Shown here: positions 1-7,719 of the stretch, piece after piece | How positions within the stretch are numbered: position 1 is the stretch's first letter | Layout: each line of letters begins with the position of its first letter | NCBI GenBank assembly: GCA_002315945.1 | Contig: DCIJ01000023.1 | Location: 2,163 to 19,699, forward strand | DNA length: 17,537 nucleotides | Direction: 5' to 3' | Origin: Lachnospiraceae bacterium UBA1729 | GTDB taxonomy: Bacteria > Bacillota > Clostridia > Lachnospirales > Lachnospiraceae | Notes under the pieces: generated by a model | What the model was told of the DNA's origin: nothing | What the model saw: only the letters and a program-made list of their open reading frames with translations | Databases searched by the model: none | Made by a program: the position numbers and the translations under genes

Positions 1-2225
1 GCAGTGATTTTAGCCAAGGATTCGGTTACTGCATATACTGCGCCATGATAAGGGCTCCATGATGAAACCTTTGGATCAAAGCCATAGCTCATCATAGTAA
101 CAGTATCGCATTTTCCATGCAGAACAGGAAGCTTTGCAACCATTGTCTGGGTTTCAGTCAACTGATATTTTCCACCATATGGCATTACAACACTGCCAGC
201 ACCGATGGATGAATCAAACATCTCAACAAGACCTTTCTGTGAACATACATTCAAATCAGAAAGTTCCTTAAGCCATGCTGATTTAATATCTCCTGCCTCA
301 ATAAACTCTTCAATGCCCTCAACAGCGAATTTATCAAAGACATTATCCTCCTCTTTAGGCATGTCAACGCATACATCTGTTTCCTGATGCGCACCATTAG
401 TATCAATGAATGCACGGGATATGTTGACTATTTCTTTGCCTCTCCAGGAAATTACAAATCTTGGCTCTTTTGTAACCTCAGCTACAGCAACAGCCTCAAG
501 ATTTTCTTCCTTAGCATAGTCAAGGAACGCATCTACATCCTTTGGATCAAGCACAACTGCCATTCTTTCCTGAGATTCAGAGATAGACAGCTCTGTTCCA
601 TCAAGCCCAGCATACTTTTTGGGAACCTTATCCAAATCAACTACCAGGCCATCAGCCAGCTCACCAATGGCAACAGATACGCCACCAGCACCAAAGTCAT
701 TACATTTTTTAATCAGATGAGCAACTTCCTCTCTTCTGAACAACCTCTGAAGTTTTCTTTCAGTAGGCGCATTTCCTTTTTGTACTTCTGCTCCACAGGT
801 AGTAGTAGACTGTGTATTATGGGCTTTTGAAGATCCGGTTGCGCCACCGCAGCCATCACGTCCAGTTCTTCCACCTAACAGAATAATAATGTCTCCGGGA
901 TCAGAAGTTTCTCTAATAACATTTTTTCTTGGAGCTGCACCCATAACAGCACCAATCTCCATACGTTTTGCTACATAACCTGGATGATATATCTCTTTTA
1001 CATAGCCAGTAGCCAGACCAATCTGATTACCATAGCTTGAATAACCATTTGCTGCTCCTCTAACAAGCTTCTTCTGAGGAAGTTTTCCAGGCAAAGTCTT
1101 GGATGCAGACACTGTAGGATCAGCAGCACCAGTAACTCTCATAGCCTGATATACATAGCTACGTCCTGAGAGGGGATCTCTGATAGCTCCACCAAGGCAG
1201 GTAGCTGCACCACCAAAGGGTTCGATTTCTGTAGGATGGTTGTGAGTCTCATTCTTGAAGCTGACAAGCCATTCCTCAGTATTGCCATCAATAGTAACAG
1301 GAACCACAATAGAGCAGGCATTTATTTCGTCTGACTCTTCCATATCCTGAAGCTTGCCATCCTTTTTAAGCTTTTTCATGGCAAGTAATGCCACATCCAT
1401 AAGACATACAAACTTGTCGTCTCTTCCTGCATATAACTCTTCTCTGGTATCAAGGTATGCCTGATATGAGGTTTCAATAGGCGCACGATAATATCCATCT
1501 TCGAATTCAATATTCTTTAATTCGGTGGAAAATGTAGTATGACGGCAATGATCTGACCAGTACGTATCCAATACTCTGACCTCTGTCATGGTAGGATCTC
1601 TGTGTTCTTCATTTCCGAAATACGTTTTGATATGTAAGAAGTCTTTGTAGGTCATTGCCAAACCAAGACTCAGATATAAAGCGTGGAAATCCTCCTCGCC
1701 CATAGTAGTAAAGCCTGTTAAGACTGCAACATCTTCTGGCTCATCATACACAGTTACAAGAGTCTCAGGCTTATCCATGCCTGTCTCTCTTGAGTCAACC
1801 GGATTAATACAATAGCTCTTAATTCGGTCAAAATCGTCATCGCTCAAAGCACCCTCCAGCACATAGGTTGTAGCTGAATGAATAATAGGATGCTCAGATT
1901 CATTTAAAAATCTAACACAGGCAACAGCTGAATCTGCTCTCTGATCAAACTGACCAGGCAGGTATTCTACGCTAAAAACCCTGGATCCTTCTGAATAATC
2001 AAAACTTTCTCTGTAAAGGTTATCTACAGGAGGTTCTGAGAATACACATGTACATGCTTTCTCAAATGTCTCATCTGATATGTTTTCAACATCATATCTG
2101 ATAAGTACTCTTACACCTGAAACGGTAGGAATTCCAAGAAAACTCCGTATGTCTCCCTCCAGGTCTTTTGCCTTGCCGGCAAACTGTGGTTTCTTTTCAA
2201 CATAGACTCTTCTGACTGTGCCCAT
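1..2225 (-). CDS. purL: Phosphoribosylformylglycinamidine synthase (FGAM synthase), N-terminal 741 codons, cut by window edge
   Basis: Fourth step of cytoplasmic de novo purine synthesis: FGAR + glutamine + ATP gives FGAM + glutamate + ADP + phosphate. The frame is open from the ATG at 2223-2225 to base 1 with no stop. Seen in order: an N-terminal PurS-like region; the family signature TYWSDHCRHTTF around residue 225; the ATP/substrate segment NETHNHPTEIEPFGGAA followed by GGAIRDPLSG at about 325-355; and GRDGCGGATGSSKAHNT near 455. This domain order matches the long fused PurL (about 1200-1300 aa in Clostridia and Proteobacteria), so the C-terminal part, including the glutaminase domain, should lie left of base 1. 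The start is set by GAGGAG five bases before the ATG. It lies 18 bp downstream of the 154-aa gene and probably shares its transcript. I see no purine riboswitch or PurR box upstream. Identification is firm; the fused length is inferred. Confidence 0.96.
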   Translation of the reverse strand, partial: MGTVRRVYVEKKPQFAGKAKDLEGDIRSFLGIPTVSGVRVLIRYDVENISDETFEKACTCVFSEPPVDNLYRESFDYSEGSRVFSVEYLPGQFDQRADSAVACVRFLNESEHPIIHSATTYVLEGALSDDDFDRIKSYCINPVDSRETGMDKPETLVTVYDEPEDVAVLTGFTTMGEEDFHALYLSLGLAMTYKDFLHIKTYFGNEEHRDPTMTEVRVLDTYWSDHCRHTTFSTELKNIEFEDGYYRAPIETSYQAYLDTREELYAGRDDKFVCLMDVALLAMKKLKKDGKLQDMEESDEINACSIVVPVTIDGNTEEWLVSFKNETHNHPTEIEPFGGAATCLGGAIRDPLSGRSYVYQAMRVTGAADPTVSASKTLPGKLPQKKLVRGAANGYSSYGNQIGLATGYVKEIYHPGYVAKRMEIGAVMGAAPRKNVIRETSDPGDIIILLGGRTGRDGCGGATGSSKAHNTQSTTTCGAEVQKGNAPTERKLQRLFRREEVAHLIKKCNDFGAGGVSVAIGELADGLVVDLDKVPKKYAGLDGTELSISESQERMAVVLDPKDVDAFLDYAKEENLEAVAVAEVTKEPRFVISWRGKEIVNISRAFIDTNGAHQETDVCVDMPKEEDNVFDKFAVEGIEEFIEAGDIKSAWLKELSDLNVCSQKGLVEMFDSSIGAGSVVMPYGGKYQLTETQTMVAKLPVLHGKCDTVTMMSYGFDPKVSSWSPYHGAVYAVTESLAKIT

Positions 2226-2243
2226 TTTTTCTCCTCAAAAAAC

Positions 2244-2708
2244 TTATTTTTTATTACTGGTATCCCAGAAACTAATCAGGTCTCTCATCTTGAGAATTGC
2301 CTGAAGATACACACCATTAGTGACGCCCTCTGCCCACATGATCCCCTTGGTATTACCCTTAATTATATACTTGGCAATAATATTCCACAGGTCATTTATA
2401 TTGGTTATCTGAGCGTTCTGAATAAGCTTTAGCTCATCCTGTACAGTTCTAATTCTATTTCTTGAAAATGTATAGACATAATTTCTATCCATTTTACCAG
2501 TCTTATTACAGGTTCTCACAAAAGACATAAGGTTCGAGTCATATACTGGAAATACAACGGAATTCTCTGCAACGCCATCATCTCCATATGTGCTCATCAC
2601 CTGTAATTGCACATTTTTCCCAAGCCAGTCTACATATGGCAATAACATCTCCATAGCAGACTTATTAGATTCAATTATTCTTGTAATACCTTCTTTTGAT
2701 GACTCCAT
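2244..2708 (-). CDS. Unrecognised 154-aa cytoplasmic protein, first gene of the purL transcript
   Basis: I do not recognise the family. The start is the ATG at 2706-2708 because GAGGTGG sits four to five bases before it and a promoter lies just upstream. A longer reading to 2741 would add eleven residues from promoter DNA and is unlikely. The protein (MESSKEGITRII at the N-terminus) has no signal peptide or membrane segment. It looks mixed alpha/beta: a helical start, a middle with YGDDG, then helices rich in I, N and K, ending in FWDTSNKK. There is no metal-ligand pattern and no Walker or helix-turn-helix motif that I can see. The gene ends 18 bp before purL with no terminator, so the two should be co-transcribed. 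Co-transcription is the only functional hint, and it could reflect promoter sharing rather than a role in purine synthesis. Confidence 0.85.
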   Translation of the reverse strand: MESSKEGITRIIESNKSAMEMLLPYVDWLGKNVQLQVMSTYGDDGVAENSVVFPVYDSNLMSFVRTCNKTGKMDRNYVYTFSRNRIRTVQDELKLIQNAQITNINDLWNIIAKYIIKGNTKGIMWAEGVTNGVYLQAILKMRDLISFWDTSNKK

Positions 2709-2731
2709 ATACCACCTCACAATTAGGGTTA

Positions 2732-2760
2732 ATATTAGCACAGATAATAGTTTTATTCAA
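2732..2760 (-). promoter_or_regulatory. Predicted sigma-A promoter for the 154-aa gene and purL
   Basis: On the minus strand a -35 TTGAAT (2755-2760) is followed by a 17-bp spacer and a -10 TAATAT (2732-2737) preceded by TGC, an extended -10 element. Transcription would begin near 2725, leaving an untranslated leader under 20 nt. That is too short for a riboswitch, so any purine control would have to act at the promoter. Confidence 0.7.
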
Positions 2761-2773
2761 TCACAAAAAAAGC

Positions 2774-2802
2774 TACAATATATTAGAAAAAAAAGATATA
2801 AT
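2774..2802 (+). promoter_or_regulatory. Possible promoter for the 751-aa cNMP-domain gene
   Basis: A perfect -10 hexamer TATAAT lies at 2797-2802, 66 bp before the chosen ATG, but the sequence 17 bp upstream (TACAAT, 2774-2779) is a poor -35. Long A-tracts at 2765-2771 and 2787-2794 flank it and could act as UP-like or curved DNA. It may be a weak or activator-dependent promoter. It is placed back to back with the promoter at 2732-2760. Confidence 0.4.
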
Positions 2803-2867
2803 GTATACAAAGTATGTCTAAATCGTAGAGTAGATTTGAAAAAAAATTGTTATTAAGGGGTAAATTA

Positions 2868-5123
2868 ATGGCACCAATAAAATGCGATGCAAATTCTTCA
2901 ATTTGCAAATCTGGAGATTCTATCACACAAATTTTCGTTATTGCCAGCGGAACTGTAACAGCAACCATGTCAGGTGGTTCCTACACATTGAACAAAGGCG
3001 ATATCATTGGAATTATCGATATGTTTTCAGGAGAATACTCTTTTGATTATTCCACTAAGACAGAATGTGCACTGATTCCTTATCCCTATGGAAACCATGC
3101 TCAGTTTACAAAACTTATCTCAGCAAAGTCTGATATAGCCCACCTGGTATTCTCTTCAATGATGAGACAGACTGCTACGCTTTTCAAAATAGCCAACGAT
3201 AATATCTATAAATGCAACACGCTTACAAATAATGTTTCAAAAGAGTACGAGGAGTATAAAAATCAGTGTAGTAAGTTTAAGCTGCCTGTAAAGATGCTTC
3301 AGGATGCTTCTATTCTTGAACCCTTAAGCATCGAAGACAATGTAGAGAAATGGATGCAGCCATATTATGAGTCTCTTACTTTGTTAGACAAGTCAGTTAA
3401 GCTTGCATTTTATGCTCAGCCTACAATTCTGGTTGGTCTGTTAAGAGAAGCTGCCAGAGAAGCTGTATTTGCGATGGGCATTATAGAGACCAGTGGAGAT
3501 CACCTGGTTGACTGTATGAATACAATAATAAACGAGGACTCTAATGATGCACTTAACATCTACACCTCCTTTATTAAAAAGGTCAGTATCACTGGCAGTG
3601 ATATTTCTCAATTCAAGGATAATGTATATCGCTTTTTTGATTCTTTTGAAAAAAGTGGTGTCGTATCTCTAAGACTTATTTCAAACCGCAAGGCGGAATT
3701 TGAAGAAATGCTTAAGAACAATCTTCATGGTGGTTTGGAAGACAATGATGAGGATATCGATATTCTGGATAACTCATTTCTTACAATATGTAATTATGCT
3801 TCTATTGATGATACCTTCAGAGATCAGTTCAAGGAAAACATTGATAAATTCTATGCTGTAAGTGACAAGTCCAGTCCGGAAGATCATGTTAGAAAGCTTC
3901 GTACAGCAATTACAAAAGATTTTTATACTTTGTATTCAGAAGTATTCATGATTGCTGTAAATGATTCTCTACTTCCTGAAGCCGTAACCTTATTTATGAA
4001 TTTTGGTTTTCTGGATGAGCGTTTTCTTGCAGAAGAAAACCTTAGATATCTATTAAAATTGTCCAGAGTATATAAAGCCGCCCCATCACAGGGCGTATAT
4101 ACAATGTTTGAATGGTTAAAAGCAATCTATCTGAATCGCAAGGAACCCTCAAAGAATGAGTTTGATTTAGATTTTCCTGCCTACCTTAAGGAACAGCGTG
4201 TCTCTGGAAATATCAGTGCCAATGACGAGGCACGTATGCTGAATGATTCCTATGAAAAGGTATCCTTCGAAATGCATAATATGTTCCCTGTAGCTAACAG
4301 AATGGCTACCGGTCAGGTTACAACATTTTGTCCTATTCTTAGTGAGCACAATATATTAAAGAGCCTTAAGGACTCACTTATTACATCTGAAAAGCTGGGA
4401 CATGCAATTAATCACCTGAGAGAAATTGATTTTTCTGCTTACTTCAGAGATACAGTATTCTCTTCTCCTTCTAACGGAATCTCAAAGGAATTTATCCGTG
4501 TAGAAGTATTACCTGATATAATTCTCACACCATGTGTTGGTATCAGAGGTGCCATGTGGCAGGAAATTGAAGGAAAAGTAAGAACCACCCATTCCCGAAT
4601 GATTCTTCCTACTTTCTATCAGGATAACGTGGAAAAAATTATAGCCCGCCTGACCGGTGAGTTCAGATGGGAAATGTGCAAGCGTGTACAGGGTGCCAGA
4701 TGGAATGATGTTTCAGAGCGTTCTCTTACCAGTGAGTACTGTGATTATGTTCAGTTTTATAAGAAAAATCATGATTTGAGTACTGAAGCAAAAGAAAAAA
4801 TCAAAAATAATCTGGCCAAGTCCAGAAACAGTTTCAAGGAAATGTTTGTCCGAGACTACATGGAATGGATTTTCTACGAATGTGAAGGTTCTCCCCGTAT
4901 GAACAAGGTTGCCCGTTCAATAATAATGACATACTGTCCCTTCTCCAGTGAATTGAGAGAAACGTACAAAGACCATCCATTATATTCAGATGGAATCCGA
5001 TACTTTACAAGCAAAAACAATCAGTTGAAAAAGCATTTAAGCCTTTTGGTAGATAAGCTTGAAAAAGAGGGCTTTGATGTTCCACCTCAGATAGAGATGC
5101 AAATTGAAATGGCTGAGCTTTAA
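2868..5123 (+). CDS. 751-aa protein with N-terminal cyclic-nucleotide-binding-like domain and large unassigned C-terminal region
   Basis: The start is the ATG at 2868 with AAGGGG seven bases upstream (2855-2860); the in-frame codon at 2847 has no such site. Residues 1-95 look like a cyclic-nucleotide-binding (CRP/cNMP) beta barrel: a SGDSITQIFVIASGTVTA strand pattern, then NKGDIIGIIDMFSGEYSF, where canonical cassettes carry the phosphate-binding loop. The usual FGE(L/I)A...R(T/A)A signature is not conserved, and no arginine is present at the expected place, so cAMP binding is doubtful. Residues of about 100-751 are soluble, mostly helical and unknown to me. The segment from about 557 (GIRGAMWQEIEGK, then RLTGEFRWEMCKRVQGARW) is rich in W, R and charged residues and looks like a separate folded domain. 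There is no helix-turn-helix C-terminus, so it is not a CRP/FNR regulator. It is monocistronic, divergent from the purL unit and convergent with holA. Function unknown. Confidence 0.93.
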   Translation: MAPIKCDANSSICKSGDSITQIFVIASGTVTATMSGGSYTLNKGDIIGIIDMFSGEYSFDYSTKTECALIPYPYGNHAQFTKLISAKSDIAHLVFSSMMRQTATLFKIANDNIYKCNTLTNNVSKEYEEYKNQCSKFKLPVKMLQDASILEPLSIEDNVEKWMQPYYESLTLLDKSVKLAFYAQPTILVGLLREAAREAVFAMGIIETSGDHLVDCMNTIINEDSNDALNIYTSFIKKVSITGSDISQFKDNVYRFFDSFEKSGVVSLRLISNRKAEFEEMLKNNLHGGLEDNDEDIDILDNSFLTICNYASIDDTFRDQFKENIDKFYAVSDKSSPEDHVRKLRTAITKDFYTLYSEVFMIAVNDSLLPEAVTLFMNFGFLDERFLAEENLRYLLKLSRVYKAAPSQGVYTMFEWLKAIYLNRKEPSKNEFDLDFPAYLKEQRVSGNISANDEARMLNDSYEKVSFEMHNMFPVANRMATGQVTTFCPILSEHNILKSLKDSLITSEKLGHAINHLREIDFSAYFRDTVFSSPSNGISKEFIRVEVLPDIILTPCVGIRGAMWQEIEGKVRTTHSRMILPTFYQDNVEKIIARLTGEFRWEMCKRVQGARWNDVSERSLTSEYCDYVQFYKKNHDLSTEAKEKIKNNLAKSRNSFKEMFVRDYMEWIFYECEGSPRMNKVARSIIMTYCPFSSELRETYKDHPLYSDGIRYFTSKNNQLKKHLSLLVDKLEKEGFDVPPQIEMQIEMAEL

Positions 5124-5134
5124 GCTCAGCCATT
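5108..5134. terminator. Perfect inverted repeat between convergent genes, probable bidirectional terminator
   Basis: The 13-base arms 5108-5120 (AATGGCTGAGCTT) and 5122-5134 are exact reverse complements around a single central base. The repeat contains the last codons (M-A-E-L) and the TAA stop of the 751-aa gene and ends five bases before the holA stop. The tracts that follow are only moderately U-rich on either strand (AATATTTAT on plus; TCAATTTGC on minus), so termination is likely but not maximal. With such short spacing, one element would have to serve both converging transcripts. Confidence 0.7.
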
Positions 5135-5139
5135 AATAT

Positions 5140-6117
5140 TTATGCAGTGAGATTTGCAATAAGCAGCTCCAGGCTCATCACATCTGTATACAGACCACTT
5201 TTAAAATCGTACTCTGCCTGGGCACATAATTCCAGCATACCTCTAATTTCCTCAGCAGTAATCTTAGCGCCCTGCCTTAATGCTTTGTTAACAACAAATT
5301 CCAGAACCTTAAGTTCAGCTGCTATTTCTCTTGGTTGCATCCCTCTCATTCTCATGGCCTTTGCTCCAGCCAGAATATTAAACTGTCGGACCAAAAGTGC
5401 CAGTATCTGAGATGGTGCCACCTGCAATGCTCTAAGATTTCTATATTCTTTCATTGCAGCTTCTCTGTTTTTTATTACAACGGCCTCTATCAGGTCAAAT
5501 ATTTTATCCTTAATATCAACCACTGTTATCTCATCAATATCAGCTCTGGTAATACTCTTTTTTTCAAGACAGTAGCTAATAAGTTTTTCCAGCTCACATT
5601 CCAGATTGGTCATATCATTTCCGGCCAGATTAATGAAATATGCCTTGTCCGCCTCTGAAATAGTAAGTCCTGCCGCCTTAATTCTGTTTCCACTCCAGAT
5701 TCGAAGGATTCGTTCTTCCTGTCTTTCAAATTTGACTACACAGCCATTCTTGTCACTATTTTTATATAGCTTAGTCCTTTTATCGACATTTTCACCCTCA
5801 ACAATAATGAAATATGCTGTTTCGGCCGGATTTGCCAGATATTCAGCCAGACGATCAGACTCATCCTTGGGAAGTTTTACATTTTGTAAAATAATAACCC
5901 TTCTTTCTGCAAAAAAAGGATAGGTATCAGCATACTCAATAATGGGCCCTGCTTCTTTTATCTTCTCGTCAAAAAAGGCGGTGTTCATTGTGTCACCGCC
6001 TGATAATGCATTTTTCAGTTTGTCTCTGTACTGTTTTACCAGAAATACCTCTTCGCCATACAAAAGGTAAATCTGTTTAAACTTACCGGACTTTAAGTCC
6101 TCTTCAATTCTTTTCAT
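5140..6117 (-). CDS. holA: DNA polymerase III subunit delta (clamp loader)
   Basis: Delta is the clamp-loader subunit that opens the beta sliding clamp on DNA; it acts with DnaX and delta-prime. At 325 aa it has normal family length. Visible family features are the N-terminal beta strand and loop IYLLYGEEVFLVKQYRDKL (residues 19-37), the TYPFFAERRVIILQNVK segment at about 65-81, an EGENVDKRTKLYK stretch, the middle NLAGNDMTNLECELEKLISY helix region that precedes the collar domain, and a C-terminal helical collar with LLVRQFNILAGAKAMR. As expected for delta there is no functional Walker A. The ATG at 6115-6117 overlaps the TGA of the upstream TPR gene as ATGA, so translation is probably coupled. 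It is the last gene before the hairpin at 5108-5134. Confidence 0.95.
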   Translation of the reverse strand: MKRIEEDLKSGKFKQIYLLYGEEVFLVKQYRDKLKNALSGGDTMNTAFFDEKIKEAGPIIEYADTYPFFAERRVIILQNVKLPKDESDRLAEYLANPAETAYFIIVEGENVDKRTKLYKNSDKNGCVVKFERQEERILRIWSGNRIKAAGLTISEADKAYFINLAGNDMTNLECELEKLISYCLEKKSITRADIDEITVVDIKDKIFDLIEAVVIKNREAAMKEYRNLRALQVAPSQILALLVRQFNILAGAKAMRMRGMQPREIAAELKVLEFVVNKALRQGAKITAEEIRGMLELCAQAEYDFKSGLYTDVMSLELLIANLTA

Positions 6118-7523
6118 CCTCCCCCTTCAATTTCTTCCAGGAAATTCTGTGCTCGTTTTGCCTTTTCTGTATCAGGATAACGTTCTATCAGATTTTCATA
6201 ATATTTCTTTGCATTGACAGTATCACCAGTAGCATTATAACTTGCTGCAATATTATATAACATATCCTCTGTAACCAGGCCATATTCCATAGCCTTCTGA
6301 TAAGCTGTTATTGCATCCTCATACAAGTCCTTCTTATATGCTTCCTCACCTTCTGAAGCATATTTTTCAGCACTGGCTGGTCCCACCTTGTTTACCAGGA
6401 ATGAACGAAGTGCCTGGAAGCTTTCTGACTCAATAGCCTCTGCCTCATTCATATCCATAGGCTCCAGAATATCTGCAATCCTGTCCAAATCTTCGGGATT
6501 GTCCATATATGCCTGAGCCGCCTGCATGACAATGTTCATTGCCTGCTCACTTCCGCCGGCACCTACAACATTATCCAGAGAAGTCTGAAGTGCTTCTTTT
6601 TCATTATTAAGTCTTTCAATCTGGAGATTTAGATCAGCTATATCTCCTGTCTTTTTATCCAGCTGCTCACTTACAACCCTCAGCTCTTCCTGGGCTTTGG
6701 AATCATTAGCGGAATCTCTTCCGGGAATGAGTAAAAAGCATGCAACAGCAGCACCAACAATTATTCCCAGAATAACATTGAATACTGTGCCAACACCCCT
6801 TCTATCATTGCCGCCCACTGGCTGAATAATTGTCTCATTATCACTTACATAAGTGATTGTGTTGGAGCTAATATTACTCTTTCGTTTTTTCTGATCTGCC
6901 TCTTCAGGAGTCTCTCTGGTTCTGACTTCAGCAATATACCTCATGGTAGTAAGGTTCTTTGCATCTATCTTGAGACACTTTGCCAGCTCTTTTTTAGCTC
7001 TGTCATACTGTTCAGACTGAATATAAAGCAACGCCAGTAGCTGATGCGCCTTCAAAAAATTAGGATGAATGGAAAGCACCCTCTTCAACTGAATAATAGC
7101 CAGGTCTGTGCTATCCTGCTGAACATATGCCAATGCAAGATTATACTTTTTAATAGTCTGATTAATAGCATCCAGCTTTGTTGGATTGTTCTGAAGCGCT
7201 GTAAGATATATACTAGCCAGATTTCTCTCAGGATAGAGATTCTTACTAACAACCCATTCTACCAGTCCCTTTACTACCTCACCTGTATCGTAATAGCAAA
7301 GTCCAAGTAGATTCCTTGCATCAATATTGTATTTATTAAAACGTAGACTCTGTCTAAGATTTGCAATTGCACCACTCATATCACGAACCTGAGCTTTTTC
7401 AAGTCCCTGATTATAATAATAGTTGGAAGCAGCCATGATTTTCTTGTACATACGCACATCTGTACCACAGCTGGTGCAATAATCCACTTCAGTAAGAGGT
7501 CTACCACAGATAAAACAATTCAC
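6114..7523 (-). CDS. Zinc-ribbon / TPR protein with one transmembrane helix and a C-terminal extracytoplasmic TPR region
   Basis: 469 aa, starting with GTG at 7521-7523; GGTGGGG lies about seven bases upstream, and this start keeps the whole zinc ribbon. Order: zinc ribbon with Cys3, Cys6, Cys16, Cys19 (CFICGRP...CTSCGT); TPR-like helical repeats at about 34-97 and 130-200 (e.g. AIIQLKRVLSIHPNFLKAHQ); a basic linker (KKRK near 212-215, RR at 241-242); a single membrane helix at about 246-266; a predicted coiled coil at about 276-318 with leucine/isoleucine heptads; an acidic middle; and further TPRs at about 385-465. The positive-inside rule puts the zinc ribbon and first TPRs in the cytoplasm and the coiled coil and second TPRs outside. 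This looks like an envelope scaffold; the partner is unknown. It overlaps holA by 4 nt and follows the 51-aa gene by 21 nt. Confidence 0.9.
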   Translation of the reverse strand: MNCFICGRPLTEVDYCTSCGTDVRMYKKIMAASNYYYNQGLEKAQVRDMSGAIANLRQSLRFNKYNIDARNLLGLCYYDTGEVVKGLVEWVVSKNLYPERNLASIYLTALQNNPTKLDAINQTIKKYNLALAYVQQDSTDLAIIQLKRVLSIHPNFLKAHQLLALLYIQSEQYDRAKKELAKCLKIDAKNLTTMRYIAEVRTRETPEEADQKKRKSNISSNTITYVSDNETIIQPVGGNDRRGVGTVFNVILGIIVGAAVACFLLIPGRDSANDSKAQEELRVVSEQLDKKTGDIADLNLQIERLNNEKEALQTSLDNVVGAGGSEQAMNIVMQAAQAYMDNPEDLDRIADILEPMDMNEAEAIESESFQALRSFLVNKVGPASAEKYASEGEEAYKKDLYEDAITAYQKAMEYGLVTEDMLYNIAASYNATGDTVNAKKYYENLIERYPDTEKAKRAQNFLEEIEGGG

Positions 7524-7544
7524 TGTATTTTCCCCACCAAAAAG

Positions 7545-7700
7545 TTATATTCTAGACTGTTCTCTATACTCACGAAGCAGATCTATCAGATAATCAGCCA
7601 CATCGCTGATATCCTGGTTATATACAATAGACTCCATATCCTCAAGTTCAGGATTTGGATGAAATTTCTTTATTTCTTCATCAAAATCAATAATCATCAT
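7545..7700 (-). CDS. Unrecognised 51-aa acidic protein
   Basis: A small conserved-looking gene between the FapA-family and TPR genes. The start is the ATG at 7698-7700 or the next codon, also ATG (7695-7697); AGGGGA ends three bases before the first and six before the second, so the second may be the real initiator. The sequence begins MMIIDFDEEIKKF and ends in an amphipathic helix (DVADYLIDLLREYREQSRI). It has 14 acidic against 5 basic residues and no cysteines or membrane segment. Gaps of 19 and 21 nt, each with its own ribosome binding site, fit an operon member. I do not recognise the family; a small adaptor or regulator is possible, but nothing in the sequence shows it. Confidence 0.75.
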   Translation of the reverse strand: MMIIDFDEEIKKFHPNPELEDMESIVYNQDISDVADYLIDLLREYREQSRI

Positions 7701-7719
7701 TAGTCCCCTATTAGGAAAA

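Noticed and set aside
387..830. 147-codon plus-strand ORF inside purL
   Set aside because: It is antisense to strongly conserved PurL sequence, has no family resemblance and no placed ribosome binding site; it is a by-product of codon bias on the opposite strand.
2226..2243. A6/T6 stretch between the 154-aa gene and purL as a terminator
   Set aside because: The AAAAAATAAGTTTTTT repeat is a short all-AT stem without G-C pairs, and the T run belongs to the leader next to the purL ribosome binding site; termination here is unlikely.
2709..2867. Purine riboswitch or PurR box upstream of the purL unit
   Set aside because: The predicted leader is under 20 nt, and no purine aptamer core or paired PurR-box sequences were seen in the intergenic region.
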